Below, one piece after another: positions 1 through 29,017 of a stretch of DNA of 64,000 nt. Each line of letters opens with the position of its first letter. The first letter of the stretch is position 1. This DNA is from Echiichthys vipera. Lineage: Eukaryota > Chordata > Actinopteri > Perciformes > Trachinidae. The notes under the pieces are model-generated. The model had not been told where the DNA came from, did not search any database, and saw nothing but the letters and a program-made list of their open reading frames with translations. Both the position numbers and the translations under genes were made by a program. The stretch covers positions 10,309,779 to 10,373,778 of the forward strand of contig OY829655.1 of the NCBI GenBank assembly GCA_963691815.1, written 5' to 3'.

Positions 1-17965
<17,965 letters not shown>

Positions 17966-18520
17966 CTCCACCACGGTGAAAAAATATATGAGCTATATGC
18001 TGATTTGAATTCAAGCAACTTTATGCTCGAGATAAAGATCCCCTCTGTTGCCGGCGCATCATTGAGCAAGTTTTGGGCCAAAGCTGAGCTGCCCAGCGCA
18101 GTGAGTAGTTGACTTCATCATATTTCAAATTCCACGTGTTTTTCTCCTTCAGGTTCTGCTCTTCTACGCTCGTAAAAGTTCACAGAAATGAGTACCGTGA
18201 CATCGCTGCTCCTGCAGAGGAATAAGGGCGAAAGAGGATGTGAGGCTCACTTTTCCTCTCCTCGCGCCCAGGTCGAGTGCCACACCCGAGACTGAAATCT
18301 CCCATGCTGGCACATTCATTTTCGCCCCAAGTGTCATGATGGAAATCAGCCATTAATCTCCTCAACCCGTCCACACAGCTGGGCTGTGCGTAAATGCAGC
18401 TTCTACCATGTAGGCTGCTTTCGCCACGATGTCATCTGTGATGGTCATGTTCTCTCCCCGCCCTCGCGGATTCCTTCGTGACGCGCTGTTGGTAAAAGGG
18501 GGGACCCACAATGGTTGTAT
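17966..18520 (-). promoter_or_regulatory. pth2r: Candidate pth2r 5' UTR and promoter region
   Basis: Sequence directly upstream of the signal-peptide exon, with more CpG than its surroundings between about 18150 and 18500 (cgctcgtaaaag, cgccctcgcggattc, gacgcgctg). No TATA box at a credible distance was identified, and the start of transcription cannot be read from the sequence. Confidence 0.35.
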
Positions 18521-19678
18521 TTAGAGGACACCCACCTATGTGTTCATCACTTTAGGCAGACGTGTTATTATAGCTCGGGCATGTTTTCTCCGATATACCG
18601 TACATATAAATATGATTTTAATTTGAATTCACCTCTCTCTCTCTTTCTCTCTCACTCTCTCTCCCCCTTTCTCTCTTAATCTACTGAGTGACTGTGTAGG
18701 TGCTGTGAAAACGTGTAATTATAACAGAATAACAGCATGTGTGGACTGAATATTTCATTCCATTTTCAATTTAATAGCATCACAAATTACAGTATGTTAA
18801 ACTTAGTTACCCTAACATTGTCTACAAGTTTTTCTTTGATTCAGAGTGCCCAAAGCACTGAAAGAGCTGTTGATGGTGCTGACAGGGTAGGATAAGGTAT
18901 CAGTTTATGCTTCAGTCAGTTTCGGGCAGTGGTACTTCAGTTTAATAGCATAAATTATGATCAAATTTTGCCAAGATCTACTCTGGGTGCAAAAACATGT
19001 CCACCTCCTCTTTCACTTCTTTTTCTCGACTCTAACTAATACACTCGTAATAAAGCATGGTGACCATGAATCTCTGATTATGTTGCCTGGAATGTGGCAC
19101 AAGGCACACATGGGCAGAGCCTATCTAATGACTAAGCAATTTACTAATCCATTAAGCACATACACCATGACTCACACTGTGAAAATTCCTTTTCAAATGG
19201 TAACCGTTGATGGCATGCAGCTGTCGAATTTGTGGTCCAAAATTTATCCAGCAGGAAATTGGTGTAAAATAAACGTACTATAATACAACCTTATATTAGC
19301 AAACAACAGAGAGAAGAGACAGAAAGAGACTAGTCAAATTTTCGCAAAAAAGGAAAGAGATTCTCAGAGCATGCACTCTCTCATGAAAAACTGTGTCAAT
19401 AGGCTGTTATTATTGTATGTTTTTACACCCAGTGATTTTTCATCCACTCAATTAGTTGGAAGAGGTCAACCACTTATATTTTCATGAGTTCTCTTCAGCA
19501 TCTCTGAAGCGATGGCCTGGGTGGGTTTCATCCATTACACCCTCATTACACCTGAAGTGTTGAGAAACAAGTACCACTTCGCCTCAAAAAAGCAAAGGAA
19601 AAATGATTTCTTTGCATTTTTTTTTCGCTTATGATAATAACAACAGTAGGTTGTTTTTTTTTTTAATCAGACCCTAGC
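18521..19678. other. Intergenic, nothing recognised
   Basis: Contains a (CT)-rich stretch at about 18634-18675 and otherwise ordinary AT-rich sequence. The open frame at 18957-19283 has no recognisable protein features. Confidence 0.6.
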
Positions 19679-20880
19679 ACAAATGGTTTTTGGTGGTCAT
19701 GCACCAGCACAAATGGTTTTTGGTGGTCATGTACCAGTACAAATTGTTTTTGGTGGTTGGGCACCAGCACAAATGGTTTTTGATGGTCATTCACCAGCAC
19801 AAATGGTTTTTGGTTGTCATGCACCAGCACAAATGGTTTTTGGTTGTCATTCACCAGCACATATGGTTTTTGGTGGTTAGGCACCAGCACAAATGGTTTT
19901 TGGTGGTCATTCACCAGCACAAATGGTTTTTGGTGGTCGGGCACCAGCACAAATGGTTTTTGGTTGTCATGCACCAGCACAAATGGATTTTGGTGGTCGG
20001 GCACCAGCACAAATGGTTTTTGGTGGTCGGGCACCAGCACAAATGGTTTTTGGTGGTCATGCACCAGCACAAATGGTTTTGGTGGTCATGCAACAGCACA
20101 AATGGTTTTTGGTGGTCATTCACCAGCACAAATGGTTTTTGGTGGTCGGGCACCAGCACAAATGGTTTTTGGTTGCCATGCACCAGCACATATGGTTTTT
20201 GGTGGTCATTCACCAGCACAAATGGTTTTTGGTGGTCGGGCACCAGCACAAATGGTTTTTGGTTGTCATGCACCAGCACAAATGGATTTTGGTGGTCGGG
20301 CACCAGCACAAATGGTTTTTGGTGGTCGGGCACCAGCACAAATGGTTTTTGGTGGTCATGCACCAGCACAAATGGTTTTGGTGGTCATGCAACAGCACAA
20401 ATGGTTTTTGGTGGTCATTCACCAGCACAAATGGTTTTTGGTGGTCGGGCACCAGCACAAATGGTTTTTGGTTGCCATGCACCAGCAAAAATGGATTTTG
20501 GTGGTCAGGCACCAGCACAAATGGTTTTTGGTGGTCATGCACCAGCACAAATGGTTTTTGGTGGTCGGGCACCAGCACAAATGGTTTTTGGTGGTCATGC
20601 ACCAGCACAAATGGTTTTGGTGGTCATGCAACAGCACAAATGGTTTTTGGTGGTCATGCACCAGCACAAATGGTTTTGGTGGTCATGCAACAGCACAAAT
20701 GGTTTTTGGTGGTCGGGCACCAGCACAAATGGTTTTTGGTTGTCATGCACCAGCACAAATGGTTTTTGGTGGTCATGCACCAGCACAAATGGTTTTGGTG
20801 ATCATGCAACAGCACAAATGGTTTTTGGTGGTTGGGCACCAGCACAAATGGGTTTTGGAGGTCGGGCATCAACACTAGCC
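19679..20880. repeat. 30-bp minisatellite, about 40 copies
   Basis: The unit is close to caccagcacaaatggttttt followed by ggtggtcatg. Variation is concentrated in the last third (gtcat, gtcgg, gttgg, gttgt, gtcatt). Several 29-bp copies lacking one T (near 20071, 20371, 20611, 20671 and 20785) carry caacag instead of caccag. A ten-unit block of 299 bp is duplicated almost exactly (19921-20219 and 20220-20518). All three forward frames stay open for more than 300 codons because the unit lacks stops and is a multiple of three. Confidence 0.97.
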
Positions 20881-22440
20881 CTTTTGTTCATTGTAAATAG
20901 CTCATTTTAACAACATTAGATCATTTTAACAACATTAGATCCAACATAAACTAATTTTTTTTTACCAACATTAGCTAGCTTCTCTACCTTTACTATAAAA
21001 TGACAACTCATCCGTTTGTTAGAGCATGTTTTTTAAAAAATTGACCCCACTTTCTTTTGTTGAATTAAATTACATATGTGTTAAACAACTCCTCTGAAAT
21101 GATATGTCAACAAAATCGTTTGACCTTTGAAAGTCCCACCGATATGCATCATCAAAGGAAGAGGGAATTTTGACTTCCTGATTGAGGGCACACTGAAAAG
21201 GCATACTGCTCACAGACATAGTACCATCTACTGGATTTTTTGGGGATTGCACTCAATGGAATCAATAGAGCACTAACAAAGTCGAAAACCAATTTCCCAC
21301 CAACGACTGCCACTCTAACAACAGTTGTTGGCACTTGGAGCACAAAGGGTTCCAGTGACATCATCGGCCTTGTGAGGTCAAATACCTGGATCTCCAAACC
21401 AGATAGTTGGACCAGTCCCAGCCTGGTCAGATGCGTACATGAACTGATGAAGCCTCTTGGATGAGAGGTGAAATTTCTTCCTAGACAAATAACCAAGTCC
21501 AGTTGCTTTTTGACTGAAATTGATGACCTGGACAAATGAGAACATTCACAGGCTTGGGATTTCATAACTATGCCAAACGGTAGAGATGGCTCATTCAGGT
21601 TGAGTAAAGCTTGATGCATTTTTTAATGAAATATCGTGACTTAAAATTTGGTCTACCAAATGGTTGAGTAGTACTTTAAAGGGTTTGTTAATTTAGTTCA
21701 GACTCAAACTCAAGTGTATTGTTCCTAGCTGAGTCACCAGGCAATTACTAAAAAGGGCTCTTTGAACACCTGAAGCCAAAGAGAGATGTCAGTGTACTAT
21801 TGTGACAATTAAGTCATTCAGAATCAGAAACACATTTCAAAGAGATTCAAGCTATTTAAAGCCCCACTTCAGACAAGTATTTAAAAACTACTCAATATGA
21901 TTAATAAGTGATGAATTAAAAAGAAAGGTACTGTAAGTTTCTAATTTGCCTGTAGACATTACTTCAATAAATGTGGCTTATTTCACCCATATACAGACTA
22001 CTGCATAGATTTTTTCGTACAGTAAATTGTATATCAAAGATTTATATTAATTCACTTTTTAAACTAACTGTATTGCTTTTTTAAATGATATCTGATCAAA
22101 AAGGCCGTAGCTATAGGAAAGCTCTTCAGTTAAGTTGTGTTTTGCCTCTGACAAATTGGTACTCAAACCTGAGTGTGGCTGCTGTGCTGCTTCACTAGGG
22201 ACTGAGTGCCTGCGATGATCAAGGAGCTGATAAAGGCAGAGTGCAGTTAGTCCTGCCAGCATGTTTTCCAGCAGCTTGGGGTTTGTTGATGTAAATTGGT
22301 CACTTGTCAACCTGCCAAGCTGGTAAACCCTTTTTGTTTCTCACAGCTGATTGAATCGTCCAACCAATTGTGTAAACCATCAGAAAACCTCACTGTTAAA
22401 ATAATACTGTCATTCTATTAAGCATGCTTTAATAACAAGC
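20881..22440. other. Intergenic with a retroelement-like tail
   Basis: A short direct repeat (cattttaacaacattagat, twice) lies at 20904-20940. 21400-21560 carries wording (gatgaagcctcttggatgag, then aagtccagttgc) that I associate with 3' regions of abundant fish retroelements; the class is uncertain. The rest shows nothing. Confidence 0.4.
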
Positions 22441-22810
22441 ATGACTTTCCTCCAGTAAACAGGCAGAAGTCAAAACCAGGTAGGCAAACAAAGAAGGCAC
22501 ACTTTACCAGGCATAGGGCAAACAAGGAATCAGACTCTGGGAAATCAGACAGACAGGATCAGACAGAGCAGGTGAGTGAGTGGGAGGAGAAGGTCAGAGC
22601 CTGTCATCGATATGTCTGAGACCTGCTTTGAGCCATCCCCCGGAGGTGCCCTGCCTGCTCAACCTGCCTTTGGGCCGTCCTCCAGAGGTCTTCGGCTCCA
22701 CCTCTGCCCCTCCACATGGCCGACCGCCTAAGGGCTTCAACTCCACCCCTGCTCTGCCCCTGAGTGAGCCCCCAGTGATAAGAGCCGTAGTTTTAAACTG
22801 ATAGATTAGA
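22441..22810. repeat. Probable retroelement-derived segment
   Basis: Begins with a cagtaaacaggcagaag-type stretch and continues in a C-rich, proline-coding composition (two ggccg...cctcc... phrases). This resembles the region near LTRs of fish gypsy-type elements. No RT or complete LTR is visible and the identification is weak. Confidence 0.3.
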
Positions 22811-23214
22811 TTGGTTTGTAACATAATTGGGGGCTTGTCTGGGATTAAATTCTGCTAGCCTTTTACCTAATTGAGGGCTCACATATGGTATTAATTTAAG
22901 GGCTGATGCTTATTAATGTTCAATAAAACTGTCTTGGCGATTAGACTGCAGTTAGTGAGTTGTATCCAAGCATTCTCTTTATGAGACAAGCTGGATTCTG
23001 CTTGGGAGATAGTGTGTGTCGCTAGTTTTAGAAAGGTACAAGGACACACTGCTAGCTACACGGTGCTAACTCTCCTTACATATTGAACAAAAGGTTATAT
23101 GTAATGTATCTTAGCTAGCTAGAAGGGAATCTAGTAAATGTATTTATCATGTGTGTCGAAGTTAAATGCAGAGATATAGCCATACAGGTTGATGGTATAG
23201 CTGGTTGGCTGATG

Positions 23215-23505
23215 GCTACACAGTGGTGTAGTGGTTAGCACTGTCGCCTCACAGCGAGAAGCTCGCTGGGGCCTTTCTGTGTGGAGTTTGCATGTTCTCC
23301 CTGTGTCTGTGTGGGTTTTCTCCTGGTTCTCCGGTTTCCTCCCACAATCCAAAAGACATGCATGTGTTAGGTTAATTGATGATTCTAAAAAAAATTGCCC
23401 ATAGGTGTGAAAGGTTGTCTGTCTCTGTGCGTCTCTATGTGCCCGATTTCAGCTGGGATCGGCTCCAGCCCCCCGCGACCAGCGGTTAAAGATGAATTAA
23501 TGAAT
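23215..23505 (-). repeat. Interspersed fish repeat, reverse copy
   Basis: Reverse-oriented relative of the element at 39950-40280. It shares, as complements, ggagtttgcatgttctccct, gtttcctcccacaatccaaa and ggctccagccccccgcgac. It ends in the degraded form of the cttcaaccgctt terminus. Confidence 0.8.
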
Positions 23506-25051
23506 GGTTCGCTGATACTAGATACCTAACAATTAAATATTATTATATTTCAATTAGTCAATTGATGTAACTAGTTAAAGCTGCAGTCAGCAAGTCTGGC
23601 AGATCGAGTAAACTCAGTCTGTGATATTGTAACATGTGCGAGCGGGGAGGGGGTTCTATGGCGTGTGCACAAACTGTGCGTGACAGTCAGCTCTGTGCTA
23701 AGTGGACAGGATGACACTGTGGATTTTTACAAAACAAACAACAGGCTCTACGTGCACGTTTTTTTTCTAAAACCGGATGATTTATGTAGTTCTATCGGAG
23801 CAGAGTGTCGGCTTGAGTGAATTGCCGACTGCAAATTTAACTTATTATTCTAAAGATATTTTTAATACCCACTTAATATAATGATTCATTTACCCAAAAT
23901 AAGTATCAAACATGTCTCTTATTAATATTTCAATACTTCAATCATCGTCTCTTAAGAACAAACAAATGCGTCATATTCCCTAAACTAGAGAATCTGAATC
24001 CTTAAGTACTTTACTAATTTCTTTACTTTACTAATTTCCCACCTAAAACCTAAAAAATGGGGTATGTAAAAATAATAATCTGGTAAAGTATTTTTGCATT
24101 AGTGTTTGGCAAGGAAAGTAATGAATTACAGACTGTAACAACAGTGTGTACATGCTATAGACATTTCCTCACTCATACATGGCCCTTGGGGTAAACTGTA
24201 AATATAAAACTGCCAAATAACTCATTGGGGGAGGCATGGTCTATAGTTACATTATCATAAGAGCAGCGATGCATACATTAATTTAAACATGGGGTAGATG
24301 AAAGAACATGGAAAATCAATGTTATGGGATTATTAACAGAAACATGTTCCGCATGTTGATGATCCCAGCATTGTTTAATGATACATCTATACTGCTCTGG
24401 ATAATTAAAATATATTATGCTCGGTTGCGGAAAAATGTTAGCAATTCTTGCTCCTATCTTGAGGAAGTGATCCGGGATGTAATCACTTCAAGTGTTCATG
24501 CAGCTGTTGTAGACTGCTGTGATGAGCTATTTCATCTTTGCAGAGTTTACAGAGTACCACATTGTGAAGATTTGTGAAAGTAATTTGGGGCGTAAGGAGT
24601 GTTGTTTGAGCTGTAAACTAAATAATATGATTATATTTATTATTGCACGTATTCCTGGGAAAAACATCAATAAGGTCACTCTGACATAGGGCCAGATTAG
24701 AATGGGGCTTTATATGGATAATAGGAAAAGGGTTGTTTGAAAAACAGGATGTTATTAAGCTGAAGGTGCCAGGGCTCTGCTCACACAAGTAGGGTTGCGT
24801 CCAAAGGGTTGTGCGTGTATTTGGTTGAATCTGTTGGTTGACATAAGAAAAAGTCTGACGAACAGGATGTACTTCAATGAATATTTGTGCAGGATTATAA
24901 AACTCTATGCAAAGTGATCTCATTTGTTTTTTTCACTGTGATTCCCGGGAGGGGGAATCAATTGTGTTAAATCTTTGATAAGTCTCATAGTAATTGATTT
25001 CTTTGAACAGTTACTATTTTCCGCTTCAACATACTGTGATGAAACACATGA

Positions 25052-25555
25052 ATGCCGGTGTTGATATTGGCATTTCTCACCAAATATATAAGAATCAGCA
25101 TTTCATGGGTTGATACGTCACCTACAATCCACCTACAGTCCAATGATGAAGTAGTCGACTGGATGGGATCTCCCTATGTCATCAAATTAAAAAATGTTAA
25201 TGCCCTCAAATGTGAGGTGGGCAGCCCCCCTTCCCTAATCTGCAATGGAACTGGTGTGAGCCCACCCAGAAGTCCAAGTTTCAAGAGAAGTAATGGAGAC
25301 AGGAAACTGGGGGGATTGGTTAGTATCCAGACTCAGATTGGTCCTTGGGAAATGGACAGATGTTATGTTAATGTTTCTATCCCCGTGAAGGCTGTTGGAG
25401 ATTGTTTTGTCAATGCTCCTTTGCACAAAGTGTTACTGGAGTCTAACATTGTAAATGGGCCAATGGTTGTGGCCTTGACAGCGGTTGTAAGGGAAAAACA
25501 GTGTGAGTGCCACACCGCGGTGAGGTCTGTCCTGTCTTTGGGTTCTGTCCTGTGA
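25052..25555 (+). pseudogene. Open frame of unknown family, broken by an LTR-like insertion
   Basis: 167 codons; only the first 158 or so lie outside the insertion that starts at 25528. The right side resumes in the same sense after 26015 (PRPLLWRENTQGV and on to about 26145). Features: scattered cysteines, two N-x-S/T motifs (NGT, NVS), no clear signal peptide. It sits upstream of a gypsy RT remnant and is likely part of that element, but I do not recognise gag, protease or env motifs. Confidence 0.35.
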
Positions 25556-26007
25556 ATTTCCTGTTTTATTTTGAAGAATAACTCCCCTCTCGTTTCAGGT
25601 CACTTGCCCTTCCTCTTGTGTCACCGGTCTGACGTCATTCCATGATCCTTGATTGTTTCCACCTGGGTTCCCCTCCCTTCAAGTGTATATAGTCTGTGTG
25701 ATTCCCTGTCTCGTTGCCAGAATATTTCGTCTGTTATGCCGGATGTTTCCAGCCTATTTCCACAGCCTTGTTCATGTCTTGAGATCCATGTATCCTCACG
25801 CAGGTTTTTGTATTCCCTGTTTTACTAGTAAGATTAACTTTGATTTTTTTGAATGCCGTTTTGTTCACCCTGTTTTCCTCCTGGTCGGAGCGACTTTGTT
25901 TTTGTGTTTTATTGGCTCAGTGCCTTACGTTTTGGATTTAGTGAATAAATACCAGTTTGACCTGCGTACCACCGCATCTGAGTCCTCATTCCTGCCCAGG
26001 CCTGACA
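25528..26007 (+). mobile_element. 480-bp solo-LTR-like insertion
   Basis: Starts TGTCCTGTC, ends CCTGACA, and is flanked by the same 8 bases (GTGAGGTC at 25520-25527 and 26008-26015). Inside is a TATA-like tgtatatag at about 25684 and a gaataaatacc polyadenylation signal near 25944, in the order expected of an LTR on the plus strand. Eight bases is longer than the usual 4-6 of LTR elements, so the class is left open. Confidence 0.7.
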
Positions 26008-27044
26008 GTGAGGTCCCCGAGACCCTTGCTTTGGAGAGAAAATACCCAAGGTGTTGATAGCATGTGTGGTGAAATGCTCAGATCAATGCTGCTGAAAAAA
26101 CAAATTTCAGCAACTGTTTTGTGCAGACTGACACAGTTTTCACTATATATATATATATATATATATGTACTGTAGATATATATTATATCCCTAGCTCTAT
26201 TGGGACAGACTGCAGCTAGTGTTGCAGATAGTAAAGATGTAGCTGAAGTTGACACTTCTGCTGTGTGTCTTAAATCAGAATTCTAATGGGGTTGGATTAG
26301 TTGAGCTAGCTGTGACTGGACTCAAGAATGTCAGCAATCTCCACGAGTCACTTAGTGTTCTCACCACAGAGCAAAAAAGAGGATGTATTACATCTAGTGG
26401 ACCAGTATATCCCTCTGTTGAGTTACCCTTGGTTTATCAAAGTTAATCACACATGACGTAGACACTGGTGAGGCAACCTCCATTAAGCAACATCCACAAA
26501 AATGGACTCAGGTGAAGCCAGGGCCTTACATTGAGAAGCTTGGTGTGACTGATCAAAGTGAATGGAGTTGTTCCTTAGTCCCTGTTCTCAAGCCTGATTT
26601 AACTGTGCACCCTTGTATTGATCCCAGATAGGTCAACACTTAAACGACTTAAACAGATGCTTATCCTATACCCAGACTTCGGGACTGTATTGATAAGATA
26701 GTTAATGCACAGTATTTGTCAAATTTTGACTTAAAGGCTAAAAGGTTAAAAGGCTACGTAGACAGAAAGGGCAGAAAAGGTGTCAGCATTTGTGATGCCT
26801 ATGTGTTTGTATCGCTGCCAGGTTCTCCCATTTGGCATGAGAAACATGCCAGCAGCGTTTCAGAGCTTAATGAATTTGGTACCCTCAAGATTGCAGAGCG
26901 AAGTAACATATATATATGTTGTGGTTTCCTATAGCTGCTCATGGTCGGATCACATCAAGCACGAGGCAGTTGGTTGAACGTCGTAAGCAAGCAGGGTTGG
27001 TCACCAACTTGCCAAAGATGTAACCTGGCCTAACCTTCTCTCTG

Positions 27045-27295
27045 ATGCTTGGGAGTGAGCAACTGTGGCTCAGAGAGTGGGTCGTCCAATCGGTGGATCG
27101 ATCCAGCATCATAGTTTCCTTGGGCAAGACACTTAACCCCCGCATGTTGTGTAATTGGTTAAATTAGATTAGACGGTATGTAGATGTCCACTGCCATCAG
27201 TGTGGATAGGTGAATGTGACAAGTACTGTGAAAGCGCCTTGAGTAGTTAGAAGACTAGAAAGGCACTTTATAAGTATAAGTATAAGTACAAATCA
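27045..27295 (+). repeat. tRNA-related SINE
   Basis: The 5' part contains tgtggctcagagagtgggtc (A-box-like) and a later gatcgatcc stretch in the B-box place. It continues with cttgggcaagacacttaacc and ends agcgccttgagtagtt and gcactttataagtataagta. This order is typical of tRNA-derived fish SINEs with a LINE-like tail. It abuts the L2-like LINE on the opposite strand. Confidence 0.65.
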
Positions 27296-27296
27296 T

Positions 27297-28330
27297 CTTA
27301 TTAGCCAAGGTGCAGTCTAAAGAGATGCGTTTTTAGCCTGCGGCGGAAGATGTGTAGATTTTCTGCCTTCTGAATGTCGATGGGGAGCTTATTCCCCCAT
27401 TTGGGAGCCAGGAAAGCAAACTGTCGTGACTTAGTCGTGTGACTCGGTTTTCCTCTCAGTGAGAGGCTGGGGTGTAAGGTTTAATCATGTTCTGGATATA
27501 AGCTGGGACGGGTCTGTTAGTAGCACGATAAGCAAGTTCTAGTGTCTTGAAACAGATGCAAGCAGCTACAGGAAGCCAGTGAAGGGAGCGGAGGAGTGGT
27601 GTAGGGTGAGAGAACGCTGCATTCTGGATGAGCTGCAGAGGACGGATGGCACCGGCAGGCAAACGAGGCAGGAGGGAGTTAAAGTAGTCATGCCGTGAGA
27701 TGACAAGAGCCTGGATCAGAACCTGTGCTGCCTTCTGGGTCAGAAGAGGACGTATCCTCCTGATGTTGTGCAACATACTATATCTGCACGATCGGGTTGT
27801 TGCAGCAATGTTGATGGTAAGGGAGAGTTGGTCATCAAGTGTCACACCCAGGTTCCTTGCAGTCTGGGTCGGGGCTACTACAGAGTTGTCAAGGGTTCTT
27901 CCTTTTCCAGGAAGAAAAAGAAACTCGGTCTTGCCTAGGTTGAGTTTTAGGTGGTGTGCGGACACAAACAAGGATCTGGTGCTTAACTATGTCAAATGCT
28001 GAGAGAGGCTGTCCTACCTATGTGAAGTCGCTCAGTGACAGCAAGAAGGGCAGTTTTGGTTGAGTGGCCATCCTTAAAACCAGACTTGTGAGGATCAAGA
28101 TGGTTGTTCAGGTGAAGGTAGGAAGAGAGTGTCCAGGTCTGTAGTTATTTACTTCAGACGGGTTCACCCTTGTCTCTTTAAGAGAGTCAGGGACACTGCC
28201 AGTGGATAAAGATGTGTTAATAAGATGGGTGAGAATAGGAAGACGGTCCAGAAGAAGGTCAGGTGCAATAGATTGGAGAACGTGAGGGGGTCAAGGGGGC
28301 AGGTGGTAGGGCGGGTAGAGGTTATAGGAG
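27297..28330 (-). mobile_element. L2-like LINE fragment (RT C-terminal half)
   Basis: The minus frame at 27456-27971 reads LKLNLGKTEFLFLPGKG, TARNLGVTLDDQLS, QALVISRHDYFNSLLPRLP and LRSLHWLPVAACICFKTL. These are the post-catalytic RT and thumb motifs of L2-clade LINEs. The C-terminal tail (wording like FRRRLKTHLF) lies at 27297-27450. Earlier RT sequence appears at about 28130-28330 but is separated by a deletion that removed the catalytic core. Confidence 0.85.
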
Positions 28331-28440
28331 TACGAACTCGAACAGGAGATAGGGGCGTGTAAGAGGATAGTGAAATGTATGAAGATGGGATTGGTGGAAG
28401 GGTGAGATCAGGAGGTGAGGTGAAGGATGAAAAGCGTAAC

Positions 28441-29017
28441 TGTTAGGATCCCAGTTCTGGCAGCCTCTCCCCTTCCTTTTGTGCTTGTGTTTGTCTCCCT
28501 CTGTCTGTACTTCCCTGTATGTGTCTCCCCTCTCTGTGTTTGTCTGTTTGGAGACGAGAGGCGTGGTTCTGGACCAGCTGAAGTGAATTCCACTTATCTC
28601 CCCAACAGTATAAGAAGCCGGATGTTGGACACGTCCGGCGCCAGATCGTTTCATCATCTACTCAGTATTGTGTATCGTTCGTTGGCTCCATGTTGTGTTT
28701 GAGAAAGTTTGTTCCATGTTTTCGTTGTTCATTAATTCTTTGTTTCTTTTTGTTTTAGTTCCCGTGGTCCTTCTTCCCTGTCTGTATCCCTGTCTGCATC
28801 CCCCTCTGCTTGCCTACCACCCGTTCGTGTTTTTCCCATGATCACCTCATTGTTGTTTGAATCTTCACCTTCACCTGGACCTCACCCCTTTTTCCCCCGC
28901 TTCCTGGACACTTTCGTTCATAGGTCTTTCATTAAATGCTCGTTTAAACCTGACTCAGTTTCCGTGTCTGCATTTGGGTCCCAGCTCTCTGTGTTGTTCG
29001 CAGAACCGTTCATGAAA
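28441..29017 (+). mobile_element. 577-bp solo-LTR-like element with GTAAC duplication
   Basis: Begins TGTTAGGATC and ends CATGAAA (expected TG...CA with one change). It is bordered by GTAAC at 28436-28440 and 29018-29022. Internal TATA-like agtataagaag near 28607 and cattaaatgc near 28930 give the promoter-then-poly(A) order of an LTR. No internal coding region is attached, so it is best read as a solo LTR. Confidence 0.65.

Larger units (their letters stand above)
24300..26980 (+). mobile_element. Decayed Ty3/gypsy-type element (RT remnant), interrupted by an LTR-like insertion
   Basis: 26480-26980 in shifting frames reads as the gypsy RT core: SLVPVLKPDLTVHPCID, then LPFGMRNMPAAFQSLMNLV and a final SWSDHIKH. 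The catalytic YIDD box is replaced by YIYV, so it is dead. 26249-26446 resembles the linker before RT (LHESLSVLTTEQK). An open frame at 25052-25555 continues on the far side of the 480-bp insertion and may be the element's upstream coding region; its domain was not recognised. The left limit is a guess. No flanking LTR pair was identified. Confidence 0.6.

Noticed and set aside
19690..20910. 406-codon open frame on the plus strand
   Set aside because: It lies inside the 30-bp minisatellite, overlaps equally long frames in the other two phases, and 29-bp units shift the repeat between frames. No splice or protein signal supports translation.
21152..21619. 155-codon minus-strand frame
   Set aside because: It overlaps a retroelement-like tail readable on the plus strand. 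The protein shows no recognisable domain and no splice context.
24308..24577. 89-codon plus-strand frame upstream of the gypsy remnant
   Set aside because: No gag or other element motif was recognised. It was kept only as part of the uncertain left extent of the element.
27700..28002. Plus-strand 100-codon frame
   Set aside because: Shadow of the L2-like LINE RT on the opposite strand.
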